Below are positions 47,908 through 60,026 of a stretch of DNA of 64,000 nucleotides, in pieces; position 1 is the stretch's first letter, and each line of letters begins with the position of its first letter. Below the pieces are notes generated by a model. It saw only the letters and a program-made list of their open reading frames with translations, had not been told where the DNA came from and did no database searches. This stretch comes from Caballeronia sp. Lep1P3 (GTDB taxonomy: Bacteria > Pseudomonadota > Gammaproteobacteria > Burkholderiales > Burkholderiaceae): the NCBI RefSeq assembly GCF_022879595.1, contig NZ_CP084265.1, positions 1,364,001 to 1,428,000 of the forward strand, written 5' to 3'. A program made the translations under genes and the position numbers.

Positions 47908-49176
47908 TTGATTAACGCAGCGCTCGTCGGCATCGACTTCGGCAAGATCGATTTCGAAGCCAGTCTCGAAGAACTCAGCCTGCTCGCAGAAAGTGCGGGC
48001 GCCCATCCCGCCGTCACGCTCACCGGCCGTCGGTCCAGTCCGGACGCCAAGATGTTCATCGGCAGCGGAAAGGTCGAAGAACTGCGCCTTTCCTGCGAAG
48101 CGAACGACGTCGAACTCGTCATTTTCAATCACGCGCTCGCGCCGGCGCAGCAACGTAATCTCGAACTTGCGTTGAACCGCCGCGTGGTGGACCGCACGAG
48201 TCTCATCCTCGATATCTTTGCGCAGCGCGCCCGAAGTCATGAAGGCAAGCTGCAGGTGGAACTCGCGCAATTGCAGTATCTGTCCACGCGGCTGATTCGC
48301 GCATGGACCCACCTCGAACGGCAGAAGGGCGGCATCGGCTTGCGCGGTCCGGGCGAAACGCAGCTCGAAACCGACCGCCGGCTCATCGGCGAACGCATCA
48401 AGGCGCTCAAGACGCGCCTCACCAAGCTGCGCCGCCAGCACGGCACGCAGCGCCGTCAACGCACGCGCAACCAGACGATGTCGGTTTCGCTCGTCGGCTA
48501 CACGAACGCGGGCAAGTCCACGCTCTTCAATGCGCTCACCAAAGCGCAGGCGTATGCGGCCAACCAGTTGTTCGCCACGCTCGATACGACTTCGCGGCGC
48601 GTGTTCCTCGGCGAGGAAGCCGGGCACGTTGTCGTTTCGGATACCGTTGGGTTCATCCGCGAGTTGCCTCACCAGCTCGTCGCCGCATTTCGTGCGACGC
48701 TCGAAGAGACCATCCATGCGGACCTGCTGCTGCACGTCGTCGACGCATCGAGCCCCGTGCGCCTCGATCAGATCGATCAGGTGAACGAGGTATTGCGCGG
48801 CATCGGCGCGGACTCCATCCGCCAGATTCTCGTCTTCAACAAGATCGACGCGGTGCCCGAACTCGCGGCCCGTGACGAAGCGGTTGAAAGGGATGAGTAT
48901 GGTAATATTTCGCGCGTCTTTTTGAGCGCGCGCACGGGTCAGGGACTCGACGCGCTGCGCGCCGCCATCGCCGAAATCGCTACAGCGGACGCAGGCGAAC
49001 CCGAAGAAGGTCAGCCGAGCGTGTTTGCAGAAACGGGCGCGCCGGCACAGACGTCCGAAGCCACGCAATCCAGCCAGTCCGGGCCGAACACATCCCCCGA
49101 CGCGAACCCGCAGCCGGAAGACCACCGGCCAGCAGAAGAACGTGACGGCCGAAAGGTTCCCGAGCACGGACACTGA
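47908..49176 (+). CDS. hflX: GTPase HflX
   Basis: A 422-residue ribosome-associated GTPase that can split stalled or heat-damaged 70S particles. The N-terminal HflX domain contains LTGRRSSPDAKMFIGSGKVEEL, then the G domain with P-loop GYTNAGKSTLFN (about 198-209), DTVGFIRELPHQL and NKIDAV. The C-terminus is a Pro/Glu/Ser-rich tail of about 50 residues. The start is TTG: no in-frame ATG or GTG precedes MINAALVGIDFGKIDFE, which matches the family start. It is directly downstream of hfq. Confidence 0.95.
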   Translation: MINAALVGIDFGKIDFEASLEELSLLAESAGAHPAVTLTGRRSSPDAKMFIGSGKVEELRLSCEANDVELVIFNHALAPAQQRNLELALNRRVVDRTSLILDIFAQRARSHEGKLQVELAQLQYLSTRLIRAWTHLERQKGGIGLRGPGETQLETDRRLIGERIKALKTRLTKLRRQHGTQRRQRTRNQTMSVSLVGYTNAGKSTLFNALTKAQAYAANQLFATLDTTSRRVFLGEEAGHVVVSDTVGFIRELPHQLVAAFRATLEETIHADLLLHVVDASSPVRLDQIDQVNEVLRGIGADSIRQILVFNKIDAVPELAARDEAVERDEYGNISRVFLSARTGQGLDALRAAIAEIATADAGEPEEGQPSVFAETGAPAQTSEATQSSQSGPNTSPDANPQPEDHRPAEERDGRKVPEHGH

Positions 49177-49240
49177 ACGGCTCCGCATGACCGACTTACC
49201 GACGCGGCACCGAACCGGCTGTCTAATGGTGAATCACCGA

Positions 49241-50617
49241 GTGAACGAAAACAACGAGCGGACTATCGGGCAGCGCATGCATGCCGCCTTTTCGATCAAC
49301 GATCCGCGCTGGGGGCGGAGCGACGGCAATGGCGTAAAGAACGACTCCAAGCGTCCGCAGGACGGCAAGCGCGGCAACGGCAAGGAAGAAGGTCCGCCCG
49401 ATCTCGACGAGATGTGGCGTGAATTTAACCGCCGCATCGCGGGCGTCTTCGGCCGCAAGCCAGGCGGCGGCATGCCGCGCGACAACGGGCGCGGCACGAA
49501 GATCGGGCTTGGCATCGTCATCGGCGTGCTGGTCGCCATCTATCTCGGCAGCGGCGTGTTCGTCGTGCAGGACGGGCATGTCGGCGTCGTCTCGCAGTTC
49601 GGCAAGTACCGGCAGACGGTGCCGCAGGGCATTCACTGGCGTCTGCCTTATCCGTTGCAGTCACACGATATCGTCGATACGTCGCAGGTGCGGTCGGTCG
49701 AAATTGGCCGCGGCGCCGCGCTGTCGCAGGGCAATGTGCGCGATGCGTCGCTCCTGACGAAAGAAGCCGACATTCTCGATGTTCGCTTCGCCGTGCAGTA
49801 TCAGATCAAGTCGCCGACCGACTTTCTCTTTCGCAATCTCGATCCCGATCAGAGCGTGACCGAGGCCGCGCAAGCGGCGGTTCGCGAGATCGCGGGCGCG
49901 ACGTCCACCGACGATCTGCTCTACAAGGACCGCGACGCGTTGCGCGGGCGTCTCACCGAATCCATCCAGCGCTCGCTCGACGCGTACCGCACGGGTCTGC
50001 AGGTCACGGGCGTCACGATGCAAAGCGTGCAAGTGCCGACGCAGGTGCAGGCGGCGTTCGAAGAAGCGTCGCGCGTGCGTCAGGACAACGAGCGCGCCCG
50101 CGAAACCGCCGAAGCCTACGCGAGTCAACTGCTTCCGCGCGCGAAGGCCGATGCCGCGAAGATGATCGACGAAGCGACCGCCTACAGCAACCGCGAAGTC
50201 ACGCAGGCGCAAGGCGACGCCGAGCGCTTCAAGCAGGTCTACGCGGAATACGCGAAGGCTCCGGCGCTCATTCGCCAACGCATGTACCTGGACACGATGC
50301 AGCAGATCTACTCGCGCACCACCAAGGTTTTCGTCGATAGCAAGGCAGGTAACAACGTGGTGTATCTGCCGCTCGACAAGCTCGTCGACGCAACGCGCCA
50401 GCAGGCGAAAGATTCGGCCGCGAACGGGAGCGTGAGCGCGCCGGCAGCCGACGCCGAAGCGCGCGCGCAAAGCACCGTGCCTGCGTCGTCCGCAGCGGTC
50501 GCGCCGGCCAGCGCAGCGGCGGCAGCCAGCGCGCCGGGCGCTGCAAGCGCGGCAAGCGATCCGCTGCGCTCGCGCGATGCGTTGCGCTCGCGCAGCCGTC
50601 AAGACGACTTGCAGTAA
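49241..50617 (+). CDS. hflK: FtsH protease regulator HflK
   Basis: A 458-residue membrane-anchored SPFH protein that with HflC encloses and modulates the FtsH protease. A short cytoplasmic Gly/Pro-rich segment (FSINDPRWGRS, PPDLDEMWREFNRRI) precedes one membrane helix at about 88-108. The periplasmic SPFH domain begins FVVQDGHVGVVSQFGKY. An Ala/Ser-rich tail follows. I prefer the GTG at 49241, which has GGTGA 7 bp upstream and matches the family start; an ATG at 49226 is the alternative. Confidence 0.94.
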   Translation: MNENNERTIGQRMHAAFSINDPRWGRSDGNGVKNDSKRPQDGKRGNGKEEGPPDLDEMWREFNRRIAGVFGRKPGGGMPRDNGRGTKIGLGIVIGVLVAIYLGSGVFVVQDGHVGVVSQFGKYRQTVPQGIHWRLPYPLQSHDIVDTSQVRSVEIGRGAALSQGNVRDASLLTKEADILDVRFAVQYQIKSPTDFLFRNLDPDQSVTEAAQAAVREIAGATSTDDLLYKDRDALRGRLTESIQRSLDAYRTGLQVTGVTMQSVQVPTQVQAAFEEASRVRQDNERARETAEAYASQLLPRAKADAAKMIDEATAYSNREVTQAQGDAERFKQVYAEYAKAPALIRQRMYLDTMQQIYSRTTKVFVDSKAGNNVVYLPLDKLVDATRQQAKDSAANGSVSAPAADAEARAQSTVPASSAAVAPASAAAAASAPGAASAASDPLRSRDALRSRSRQDDLQ

Positions 50618-50629
50618 GGAGCGCAGAAC

Positions 50630-51526
50630 ATGAATCGAATCATTGCGCTCGTCGTCGCAGTCGTGATCGTGCTGTTCATCGGCTCGTCGATGGTCTTCAC
50701 CGTCGACGAGAGACACGCCGGCGTCGTGGCTTCCCACGGCGACAGCAGTCCGCGGCTCGATGGTCCCGGCCTCCATTTCAAGCTGCCGCCGCCGTTTCAG
50801 ACGCTTGCGCTCATCGACACGCGCACGCTCACCATCGACGAAAGCGGGGCTGACCGCTTCACCACGTCCGACAAGAACGAAGTCCTCGTGAACACGGTCA
50901 TCAAGTACCGCGTGAACGACCCGCTCAAGCTCTTCGTGAGCAACGAGAAAAATACGCAGACTGCGCAGGAGCGCCTGATCGCGCTTGCCCGCACCGCGCT
51001 CGCGAGCGCGTTCGCGAATCGCTCGCTCACCGACGCGCTCGCCAGCCAGCAGACGCTCGAAAGCGAGGCGCAGAAGGATGTGGAAGGCGCGGCGTCGGCG
51101 TTCGGCGTGCAACTCGTCGATCTTCAGATGACGCGCATCGACTTCCCGTCGGCGGTGGCGGATTCGGTCTATAAGCGCATGATCGCCGCGCGCCAGGAAG
51201 CGGCGGCGAACGAGCGCGCGAAGGGCACGGCCGAGGCCGACAAGATCAAGGCCGACGCCGAACGCGAGCAGCAGCAGATCCTCGCGGACGCCTACAGCCA
51301 GGCGCAGTCCATCAAGGGCGAAGGAGACAGCAAGTCCGCGGCCATCGCCGCCGACGCCTATGGACGCGACCCGCAGTTCTACCAGTACTATCAGAGCCTC
51401 GAAGCGTACAAGAAGACGTTCAAGCCGGGCGACGTGATGGTCGTCGATCCGTCCAGCAGCGATTTCTTCCGCTTCATGAAGAGCCCCAACGGCGGCGCGG
51501 ACGCGTCCGCCTCGCAAAAGCGCTGA
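50630..51526 (+). CDS. hflC: FtsH protease modulator HflC
   Basis: A 298-residue SPFH-family partner of HflK with one N-terminal membrane helix (MNRIIALVVAVVIVLFIGSS) and a periplasmic SPFH domain: FTVDERHAGVV, GPGLHFKLPPPFQ, then the coiled-coil with AANERAKGTAEADKIKADAE. It starts 12 bp after hflK with AAGGAG in front. The two proteins are expected to be stoichiometric. Confidence 0.97.
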   Translation: MNRIIALVVAVVIVLFIGSSMVFTVDERHAGVVASHGDSSPRLDGPGLHFKLPPPFQTLALIDTRTLTIDESGADRFTTSDKNEVLVNTVIKYRVNDPLKLFVSNEKNTQTAQERLIALARTALASAFANRSLTDALASQQTLESEAQKDVEGAASAFGVQLVDLQMTRIDFPSAVADSVYKRMIAARQEAAANERAKGTAEADKIKADAEREQQQILADAYSQAQSIKGEGDSKSAAIAADAYGRDPQFYQYYQSLEAYKKTFKPGDVMVVDPSSSDFFRFMKSPNGGADASASQKR

Positions 51527-51567
51527 GCGCACCCGCGCCGCGCGCGGCAGTCGCCGCGCGGGCGCTC
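51525..51567 (+). repeat. GC-rich hairpin between hflC and the DUF2065 gene
   Basis: GAGCG and CCCGCGC (51525-51538) pair with GCGCGGG and CGCTC (51556-51567) across a small bulge. There is no T-run; ATTTCCCC follows. It may attenuate or stabilise the operon transcript. Confidence 0.4.
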
Positions 51568-51582
51568 ATTTCCCCGTGAACA

Positions 51583-51768
51583 ATGGTCGAGACGATACTG
51601 CTCGCTCTTGCGTTGATGCTGATCATCGAAGGCATGTTTCCCTTCGTTTTTCCGACGGCCTGGCGCGACACGTTCCGCCGTATCGCCGAGCGGCCGCCGC
51701 ATCACATCCGCATCGGCGGCCTGATCGCGATGGCGCTGGGGCTGATCCTGCTCCTGATCGCGACCTAG
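51583..51768 (+). CDS. DUF2065 family small membrane protein (YjeT type)
   Basis: A 61-residue protein with two hydrophobic helices ([23 protein letters not shown] and [16 protein letters not shown]) joined by a basic loop, as in YjeT. Its function is not known. It is constantly found between hflC and hisZ or purA in betaproteobacteria, so a link with HflKC-FtsH is possible but unproven. Confidence 0.88.
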   Translation: MVETILLALALMLIIEGMFPFVFPTAWRDTFRRIAERPPHHIRIGGLIAMALGLILLLIAT

Positions 51769-51853
51769 CGCGGGAAGCCGCCGTTTCGCCTATCTTGTCC
51801 TTATCCGCCCACGCGCGCCGCGTCTCGCGCCGCGCCCCGCAGGAAACGTATCG

Positions 51854-53026
51854 ATGTCCACCTGGCTCCTTCCCGAGAATATCGCCGACGTCTTGCCGTC
51901 GGAAGCCCGCAAGATCGAAGAGCTGCGCCGCCGCCTGCTCGACCGGTTCCGGTCCTACGGTTATGAGCTCGTCATGCCGCCGATGCTCGAATATCTGGAG
52001 TCGCTGCTGACGAGCGGCGGCAGCGACCTCAACCTTCGCACGTTCAAGCTCGTCGATCAGTTGTCGGGACGCACGCTCGGCCTGCGCGCCGACATCACGC
52101 CGCAGGTCTCGCGCATCGACGCGCATCTTCTGAACCGGCAGGGCGTGACGCGTCTCTGCTATGCGGGCGTCGTGCTGCATACGCGTCCGCGCGGTCTTCA
52201 TGCGACGCGCGAGCAGATTCAGATCGGCGCGGAGATCTATGGTCACGCGGGCCTCGAAGCCGACCTCGAAATTCAGCAGTTGATGCTCGATTCGCTGCAC
52301 CTCGCGGGTCTCACGAAGGTGCGGCTGGACCTCTGCCACGCGGGCGTGCTGGCCGCGCTGCTCGAACTTGAGCCGGCGGCGGCATCGCTCGGAGAAGCGC
52401 TCTACGATGCGCTCGCGAGCAAGGACGTGCCGCGTCTCACCGAACTCACCGCGCATCTAGGCCACGTGCCGCGCGAGGCGCTGCGCGCTTTGCCGTCGCT
52501 TTATGGCGATGCTTCGGTGCTCCAAATGGCGCGTGCGCGTCTGCCGAATCTGCCGGTCATCGCGCGCGCGCTCGACGACCTCGCGTTCCTCGCCGCGCGA
52601 GCCGATGGCGCCGAGCTGATGATCGACCTCGCCGATCTGCGCGGCTACGCGTATCACAGCGGCGTGATGTTCTCGGCTTACGTGGACGGCGTGCCGAACG
52701 CGGTGGCGCGCGGCGGCCGGTACGACGACGTCGGCTCCGCCTACGGCCGCGCGCGGCCCGCGACGGGTTTTTCGCTGGACTTGCGCGAAGTCGCGCGCAT
52801 TTCACCGGTCGATGCACGCGGCAGCGCGATCCTCGCGCCGTGGAAGCACGAAGAGCCGCTGCGCGCGGCGGTCGCGGCGTTGCGCGATGCAGGCGAAGTC
52901 GTCATTCAGGCGTTGCCGGGCCACGAGCACGATCTCGACGAATTCGCGTTCGACCGCGTGCTCGTCGAGCGCGATGGCCGCTGGGCGGTGGAGGAGCGCG
53001 TCGCGCAGGCGCCCGAGCGCCAGTGA
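51854..53026 (+). CDS. hisZ: ATP phosphoribosyltransferase regulatory subunit HisZ
   Basis: A 390-residue class II synthetase-like protein without tRNA charging function that completes short-form HisG in histidine synthesis. It shows [21 protein letters not shown], motif 2-like [30 protein letters not shown], and [16 protein letters not shown] with RGGRYDDVG. HisG is not in the window. Its presence implies that this organism uses the short HisG-HisZ enzyme. It lies between DUF2065 and purA. Confidence 0.96.
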   Translation: MSTWLLPENIADVLPSEARKIEELRRRLLDRFRSYGYELVMPPMLEYLESLLTSGGSDLNLRTFKLVDQLSGRTLGLRADITPQVSRIDAHLLNRQGVTRLCYAGVVLHTRPRGLHATREQIQIGAEIYGHAGLEADLEIQQLMLDSLHLAGLTKVRLDLCHAGVLAALLELEPAAASLGEALYDALASKDVPRLTELTAHLGHVPREALRALPSLYGDASVLQMARARLPNLPVIARALDDLAFLAARADGAELMIDLADLRGYAYHSGVMFSAYVDGVPNAVARGGRYDDVGSAYGRARPATGFSLDLREVARISPVDARGSAILAPWKHEEPLRAAVAALRDAGEVVIQALPGHEHDLDEFAFDRVLVERDGRWAVEERVAQAPERQ

Positions 53027-53111
53027 ATTTTGCGGGGCGCGCCTGGCCGCGCCCTCGTGACGGAATCGCGAAATGCGTCCCGAAAAACTCGGAACGCGTC
53101 GCGAACATAGG

Positions 53112-53117
53112 TAAAAT
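53112..53117 (+). promoter_or_regulatory. Candidate -10 box of purA
   Basis: TAAAAT lies 28 bp before the purA ATG in a locally AT-rich stretch. No clear -35 hexamer is present. Confidence 0.4.
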
Positions 53118-53135
53118 GCGTTTTTAACCAGCTAA

Positions 53136-54491
<1,356 letters not shown>

Positions 54492-54529
54492 AGCGAGAAG
54501 CGCCTCGACCTGAACCGGACGCTGTAAAG

Positions 54530-54556
54530 AATGTGGCCGCTTCATGCGGCCACATT
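54530..54556 (+). terminator. Inverted repeat after purA, possible terminator
   Basis: AATGTGGCCGC and GCGGCCACATT form a perfect 11-bp stem with a TTCAT loop, 39 bp past the purA stop. No T-tract follows (TCGCATAT), so Rho-independent termination would be weak, though the hairpin itself is strong. Confidence 0.6.
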
Positions 54557-54595
54557 TCGCATATAACCGCAGTATGTAATCGAAAGAGCCTCACC

Positions 54596-55156
54596 ATGAT
54601 CGCGATGACCGACCCGCGTAACGACGACAAGAACCTCTGGGTCAACTGGGACGAATATCACCGGTTGATCGAACTGCTCGCGCTGACCGTGCACGACTCG
54701 GGATGGAAGTTCGACAAGATCCTGTGTCTCGCGCGCGGCGGCCTGCGCGTCGGAGACCAGCTGTCGCGCATCTACGACCTGCCGCTCGCCATTCTCGCGA
54801 CGAGTTCGTATCGCGAAGCCGCCGGCACGGAACAGGGCGACCTCGATATCGCGCAATACATCACGATGACGCGCGGCGAGCTGTCCGGCAATGTGCTGCT
54901 CGTGGACGATCTCGTCGATTCGGGCGTCACGCTCGCGCGCGTCCAGGACCATCTGAAGGAGCGCTATCCCGCGATCACGGCGGTTCGCTCGGCGGTGCTG
55001 TGGTACAAGGCGTGCTCGAAGGTCAAGCCCGATTACCACGTCCAGTTTCTGGAAACGAATCCGTGGATTCATCAGCCGTTCGAGGAATGGGACACCGTGC
55101 GTCCGCACAATCTCGGCGCGTGGATCAAGCGCGGCATGCAGAACGGTCGCGCGTAA
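54596..55156 (+). CDS. Phosphoribosyltransferase (xanthine/guanine type)
   Basis: A 186-residue PRTase, probably for purine salvage. The PRPP loop is LLVDDLVDSGVTL at about 100-112, with FDKILCLARGGLRVGDQLSR earlier and TNPWIHQPFEEWD near the end, similar to bacterial Gpt-like xanthine phosphoribosyltransferases. A GAAAGAG ribosome site precedes the ATG giving MIAMTDP. It follows purA, so purine metabolism is a fitting context. Hypoxanthine or xanthine as substrate is an inference. Confidence 0.88.
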   Translation: MIAMTDPRNDDKNLWVNWDEYHRLIELLALTVHDSGWKFDKILCLARGGLRVGDQLSRIYDLPLAILATSSYREAAGTEQGDLDIAQYITMTRGELSGNVLLVDDLVDSGVTLARVQDHLKERYPAITAVRSAVLWYKACSKVKPDYHVQFLETNPWIHQPFEEWDTVRPHNLGAWIKRGMQNGRA

Positions 55157-55384
55157 GCTCGACGGCCGCTTTTGTTGCACCCATGTGCGCCGTTGTGTCG
55201 GGGCTTTCGCCCGACGCAACGGCGTTTTGCTTTTCAGACGGCTTTCGATGCGAACGCACTCGCAAACGCGCGGAAAGCCAACGTCGTGCGCCGACGCGCC
55301 GGGGAGGCGATGCTACACTTCCAGTCGCCTCTCTCGTGGCGCCCGAGCAACATGAGAGGAAGCGTCTTTGCGTGCGGCGTTAGA

Positions 55385-55390
55385 TAGAAT
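55385..55390 (+). promoter_or_regulatory. Candidate -10 box of kup
   Basis: TAGAAT lies 41 bp before the kup ATG in the 275-bp gap after the phosphoribosyltransferase gene. No -35 at suitable spacing is clear. Confidence 0.4.
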
Positions 55391-55431
55391 GGCGTTCGGT
55401 TTCTTCCGCTCTGGACGGATATCTCGCTTTT

Positions 55432-57324
55432 ATGACTAACATGACTCACGCGCAAGAGCGCAAACAGCCTTTGCCTTCGCTTGCGCTCGCGGCCATTGGC
55501 GTCGTCTTCGGCGACATCGGCACGAGTCCTCTCTATGCTTTGAAGGAAGCCTTTAGCCCATCGCACGGCATCGGCCTCTCGGAAGCCTCCATTCTCGGCG
55601 TCATTTCGCTGTTGTTCTGGGCCATCGTGATGGTGGTCGCCGTCAAATACGTGCTCTTCGTCATGCGCGCCGACAACAACGGCGAAGGCGGCGTATTCGC
55701 GATGATGACCCTCGCGCTGCGCAGCGTGAAAGATCCTGGCCGACTATCCGGTGTGCTGATGATGCTCGGCATCTTCGGCGCATGCATGTTCTACGGCGAC
55801 GCCGTCATCACGCCGGCGATGTCGGTGATTTCCGCCGTCGAAGGTCTTGAGATCGCCGCGCCCAAGCTCTCGCCCTACGTGATTCCGATCACGATGGTCA
55901 TCCTCATCATGCTGTTCTGGATTCAGCGGCACGGCACGGCGGTGGTCGGCAAGCTCTTCGGGCCGATCATGCTGGTGTGGTTCGCTACGCTCGCCGTGCT
56001 CGGCGCGTATCACATCGCGCTCGCGCCGGGCGTGCTGGTTGCGCTGAACCCGTACTACGCGTTCTCGTTCATGGCGGAACACGTGTTGCAGGCGTATATC
56101 GTCCTCGGGTCGGTGGTGCTGGTTCTCACCGGAGCCGAGGCGCTCTACGCCGACATGGGGCACTTCGGCGCGAAGCCCATCCGCTACGGCTGGTATGGCA
56201 TCGTGATGCCGTCGCTGCTGCTGAACTACTTCGGGCAGGGCGCGCTTCTGATGCATTCGCCGAAGGCCATCGAGAGCCCGTTCTTCCTGCTCGCGCCGGA
56301 GTGGGCGCTGCTGCCGCTCGTCATTCTCTCGACGATCGCGACGGTCATCGCATCGCAAGCCGTCATCTCGGGCGCGTATTCGCTCACGAGCCAGGCCATC
56401 CAACTCGGCTACGTGCCGCGCATGAAGATCCTGCATACGTCGGAACTGGCCATCGGGCAGATTTATATTCCGCTCGTCAACTGGATGCTGCTGTTCATCA
56501 TTCTGTGCATCGTCGTCGGCTTCAAGAGTTCGGAGAACCTGGCGGCGGCTTACGGTCTCGCCGTCACCGCGACAATGCTCGTCACCACCATCCTCGTCTC
56601 GGTCGTGATGACGAACCTGTGGGGCTGGAACCGCTTTCTCGTCGGCGCGATGATCGCCGTTTTCCTCGTCATCGACGTCGGGTTCTTCGGCGCGAGTTTG
56701 CTCAAGATCGAGCAGGGCGGCTGGCTGCCGCTGTGCATCGGCGGCGCGTTGTTCTTCCTGCTGATGACCTGGTACAAGGGCCGCATGATCGTGAAGGACC
56801 GCACCGCCGCCGACGGCATCCCGTTGATGCCGTTCTTGCAAGGGCTGCTCGCGCATCCGCCGCATCGCGTGTCGGGCACGGCGATTTATCTGACGGGCAG
56901 CGATTCGCTCGTGCCCGTTAGCCTCCTGCATAACCTCAAGCACAACAAGGTGCTGCACGAGCGGACGATCTTCCTTAACTTCGTCACGCGCGACATCCCG
57001 TATGTGGACGACGCGCATCGTCTGGAAGTGAAGGACATCTCGGGCGGTCTTTTCCTCGTAAAAGCGGCATACGGCTTCAACGAGACGCCGGACGTGAAAG
57101 CCGTGCTCGAACAGATCACGCGCACGCACGCGATGACGTTCGAACTCATGGATACATCCTTCTTCATGGCGCGCGAGACGGTCGTGCCGACGGAACTGCC
57201 GGGCATGTCCGTGTGGCGCGAGCGCGTGTTTGCGTGGATGCATCAGAACGCCGCGAAGCCGACGGACTTCTTCAGCATTCCGGCGAATCGCGTCGTCGAG
57301 TTGGGAACGAAGATCGAGATATGA
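55432..57324 (+). CDS. kup: Low-affinity potassium uptake protein Kup
   Basis: A 630-residue inner-membrane K+/H+ symporter with about 12 helices and a C-terminal cytoplasmic domain of about 150 residues. [19 protein letters not shown] at about 21-39 is the Kup/HAK/KT signature, followed by [13 protein letters not shown] and [20 protein letters not shown]. The start ATG has a second in-frame ATG three codons later. The gene has an intrinsic terminator and converges on tex. Confidence 0.98.
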   Translation: MTNMTHAQERKQPLPSLALAAIGVVFGDIGTSPLYALKEAFSPSHGIGLSEASILGVISLLFWAIVMVVAVKYVLFVMRADNNGEGGVFAMMTLALRSVKDPGRLSGVLMMLGIFGACMFYGDAVITPAMSVISAVEGLEIAAPKLSPYVIPITMVILIMLFWIQRHGTAVVGKLFGPIMLVWFATLAVLGAYHIALAPGVLVALNPYYAFSFMAEHVLQAYIVLGSVVLVLTGAEALYADMGHFGAKPIRYGWYGIVMPSLLLNYFGQGALLMHSPKAIESPFFLLAPEWALLPLVILSTIATVIASQAVISGAYSLTSQAIQLGYVPRMKILHTSELAIGQIYIPLVNWMLLFIILCIVVGFKSSENLAAAYGLAVTATMLVTTILVSVVMTNLWGWNRFLVGAMIAVFLVIDVGFFGASLLKIEQGGWLPLCIGGALFFLLMTWYKGRMIVKDRTAADGIPLMPFLQGLLAHPPHRVSGTAIYLTGSDSLVPVSLLHNLKHNKVLHERTIFLNFVTRDIPYVDDAHRLEVKDISGGLFLVKAAYGFNETPDVKAVLEQITRTHAMTFELMDTSFFMARETVVPTELPGMSVWRERVFAWMHQNAAKPTDFFSIPANRVVELGTKIEI

Positions 57325-57350
57325 GCGCGTCGGCCGCGCGCGCGAATAGA

Positions 57351-57378
57351 AAACCCACGCGATAGCGTGGGTTTTTTT
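57351..57378 (+). terminator. Intrinsic terminator of kup
   Basis: AAACCCACGC and GCGTGGGTTT form a 10-bp stem with a GATA loop, followed by a T-run to 57377. The A bases on the left allow some function for the convergent tex gene as well. Confidence 0.9.
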
Positions 57379-57395
57379 ACTTGCAGGTCAGCGTG

Positions 57396-59744
57396 TCAGC
57401 GTTTCAGTTTCGCGAAAGCTGCGGCCATCGCGCCACCGGGTTCCGGCTCGCGACGCTGATTGGCCCGCGCATCGCGTGCGCCGCCCCCTGAACGACGATC
57501 CTGCCCGCCGCGTGCCGGCGATCCCGCGCTACCCGCGTTCGCCGTGGCAGGAGCGAAGTCGTCGTCGAGACGCATGGTGAGCGCAATGCGCTGGCGCTTC
57601 ACGTCGGTTTCGAGCACCTTGACCTTCACGACCTGACCCGCCTTCACGACCTCGTGCGGGTCCTTGATGAACTTGGTCGACATTGCGGACACGTGAACAA
57701 GGCCGTCCTGATGCACGCCGATATCGACGAACGCGCCGAACGCCGCAACGTTCGTCACGACGCCTTCGAGCACCATGCCTGGCACGAGGTCCGAAATTTT
57801 CTCGATGCCTTCGCGGAACGTCGCCGTCTTGAACTCGGGACGCGGATCGCGCCCCGGCTTTTCGAGTTCCGCGAGAATGTCGCGCACGGTCGGCAGGCCG
57901 AAACGATCATCGACGAACTCGGCCGGCGACAGACCCGCGAGCGCCTCGCGCTTGCCGAGCACATCGCCGACGTGCTTGTTGATCTTGGCGAGAATGCGCT
58001 GCACGACCGGATACGCCTCCGGATGCACCGACGAGCGGTCGAGCGGATTGTCGCCATTGCTGATGCGCAGAAAGCCGGCGGCCTGCTCGAAGGTCTTGTC
58101 GCCGAGACGCGGCACCTTGCGCAGATGCTCGCGCGAAGGGAACGGTCCGTTCGCATCGCGATAATCGACGATATTGCGCGCAAGCGTCGCGTTCAAGCCG
58201 GAGACGCGGGCGAGCAGGGCGACCGACGCGGTGTTCGCATCGACGCCGACCGCGTTCACGCAGTCCTCGACGACCGCATCCAGCGAGCGCGCGAGTTCGC
58301 GCTGATTCACGTCATGCTGATACTGGCCGACGCCGATCGCCTTCGGCTCGATTTTGACGAGTTCCGCGAGCGGATCCTGTAGACGCCGCGCAATCGACAC
58401 CGCCCCGCGCAGCGACACGTCCATCTCGGGGAACTCCTTCGCCGCCAGCTCGGACGCCGAATACACGGACGCGCCGGCTTCCGACACGACGATCTTTTGC
58501 AGCTTCAGATCAGGGTGCTTCGCGATCAGTTCGCTCGCGAGTTTGTCGGTTTCGCGCGACGCCGTGCCGTTGCCGATGGACACGAGCTCGGCCTGCGTCG
58601 CACGCGCGAGCCGCGCGAGCTTGGCGATGGAGCCGTCCCAGTCGCGGCGCGGCTCGTGCGGATAAATGGTGTCCGTGGCGAGCACCTTGCCCGTGCGGTC
58701 GACGACCGCGACCTTCACGCCGGTGCGCAGGCCCGGATCCAGACCGATGACCGCCTTCGGGCCCGCGGGCGCGGCGAGCAGCAAGTCCTTCAGATTGCGC
58801 GCGAACACGCGAATGGCCTCGTGTTCGGCTTCCTCGCGCAGTTGCGTGAGCAGTTCGTTTTCGATGTGCGGCTGCACCTTCACGCGCCAGCACCAGCGGC
58901 ACGCGTCGGAGAGCCACTTGTCGGCGGCGCGGTTGCGGTTCGCGATGCCGAAATGCTGCGCGATCATCGCTTCGCCCGGATGCGGCACTTGCGTATCCAG
59001 TTCCTCGCCGAGACCGAGCTTCACCGACAGCACGCCCGCGTTGCGGCCGCGAAAGAGCGCGAGCGCGCGATGCGACGGCACCGTGCGGATCGTCTCGCTG
59101 TAGTCGTAGTAATCGCGGAATTTTTCGCCTTCGTCGCCTTGCTTTCCGTCCACCACGCTCGACATGACGAGCCCCTGGTTGAACAGATAGTCGCGCAGCT
59201 TGCCGAGGACTTCAGCCGTTTCGCCGAACTGCTCCGAGAGGATGTCGCGCGCGCCGTCGAGCGCGGCTTTCGTATCGGCGACGCCTTTTTCGGCATCCAC
59301 GAACTTCGCGGCTTCGGCTTGCGGATCGAGCGTCGGATCGGCGAGAAGGGCTTGCGCGAGCGGCTCGAGCCCGGCTTCGCGGGCGATCTGCGCGCGCGTG
59401 CGGCGCTTCGGCTTGTAGGGCAGATAGAGGTCTTCGAGCACCTGCTTGCTGTCCGCGCCTTCGATTGCGCCGCGCAACTCGCCGGTGAGTTTTCCCTGTT
59501 CCTCGATGCTTTGCAGGATGGCGGCGCGCCGGTCTTCCAGTTCCCGCAGATACAGCAGGCGCTCTTCGAGCGTGCGCAATTGCGTGTCGTCGAGATTGCC
59601 GGTCACTTCCTTCCGATACCGGGCGATGAACGGGACAGTCGAGCCTTCGTCCAGAAGCTGCACGGCGGCGGCGACCTGGCGCGGCTGCACGGTGAGTTCG
59701 GTGGCGATGCGCTGTACGATCTTGAGTGCTACGGTTTCCGTCAT
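57396..59744 (-). CDS. tex: Tex family RNA-binding transcription accessory protein
   Basis: A 782-residue cytoplasmic protein of the Tex family. It has the N-terminal helical domain ([26 protein letters not shown]), a YqgF-like RNase H fold ([32 protein letters not shown]), a helix-hairpin-helix pair ([21 protein letters not shown]) and a C-terminal S1 domain ([30 protein letters not shown]). A Gly/Arg-rich tail of about 50 residues follows. Tex is linked to transcription and tolerance to toxins or radiation in some species. The ATG at [11 protein letters not shown] is the family start; the frame is open 144 bp upstream. Confidence 0.96.
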   Translation of the reverse strand: MTETVALKIVQRIATELTVQPRQVAAAVQLLDEGSTVPFIARYRKEVTGNLDDTQLRTLEERLLYLRELEDRRAAILQSIEEQGKLTGELRGAIEGADSKQVLEDLYLPYKPKRRTRAQIAREAGLEPLAQALLADPTLDPQAEAAKFVDAEKGVADTKAALDGARDILSEQFGETAEVLGKLRDYLFNQGLVMSSVVDGKQGDEGEKFRDYYDYSETIRTVPSHRALALFRGRNAGVLSVKLGLGEELDTQVPHPGEAMIAQHFGIANRNRAADKWLSDACRWCWRVKVQPHIENELLTQLREEAEHEAIRVFARNLKDLLLAAPAGPKAVIGLDPGLRTGVKVAVVDRTGKVLATDTIYPHEPRRDWDGSIAKLARLARATQAELVSIGNGTASRETDKLASELIAKHPDLKLQKIVVSEAGASVYSASELAAKEFPEMDVSLRGAVSIARRLQDPLAELVKIEPKAIGVGQYQHDVNQRELARSLDAVVEDCVNAVGVDANTASVALLARVSGLNATLARNIVDYRDANGPFPSREHLRKVPRLGDKTFEQAAGFLRISNGDNPLDRSSVHPEAYPVVQRILAKINKHVGDVLGKREALAGLSPAEFVDDRFGLPTVRDILAELEKPGRDPRPEFKTATFREGIEKISDLVPGMVLEGVVTNVAAFGAFVDIGVHQDGLVHVSAMSTKFIKDPHEVVKAGQVVKVKVLETDVKRQRIALTMRLDDDFAPATANAGSAGSPARGGQDRRSGGGARDARANQRREPEPGGAMAAAFAKLKR

Positions 59745-59914
59745 GGTTCTGCGCTGTCTGCTGACTCGTCGCGAAGGCGGCGCGCGCGTGCGTCGTCGTA
59801 CATCGTCATGGATGGGCGGCGGCGCGGGCGTGCCGCGGGCGCTGTGACGAGTGATGGGCCGGGTTGCTGGAGCGGGGCATTTTGCCATAAATGGCGAAGC
59901 GCTCCGGCGTGCGG

Positions 59915-59923
59915 TGATAGAAT
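59915..59923 (+). promoter_or_regulatory. Candidate extended -10 box of the secreted coiled-coil gene
   Basis: TGATAGAAT is an extended -10 form about 104 bp before the ATG at 60027 (56 bp before the TTG alternative at 59979). Confidence 0.45.
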
Positions 59924-60026
59924 TTCGGGACCGCGCACGCCCGTTTTCCGGCCTTCGCGCACCTGATTCCCTACCACGTTGCCGTTCATCAATTTGCTCA
60001 ACTTCCGCCTTCCGAAGGCCGCGCCG

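Noticed and set aside
55744..57243. Open frame of 499 codons antisense to kup, rich in His, Asp and Arg
   Set aside because: It mirrors the codon pattern of the Kup membrane protein on the other strand and has no domain of its own.
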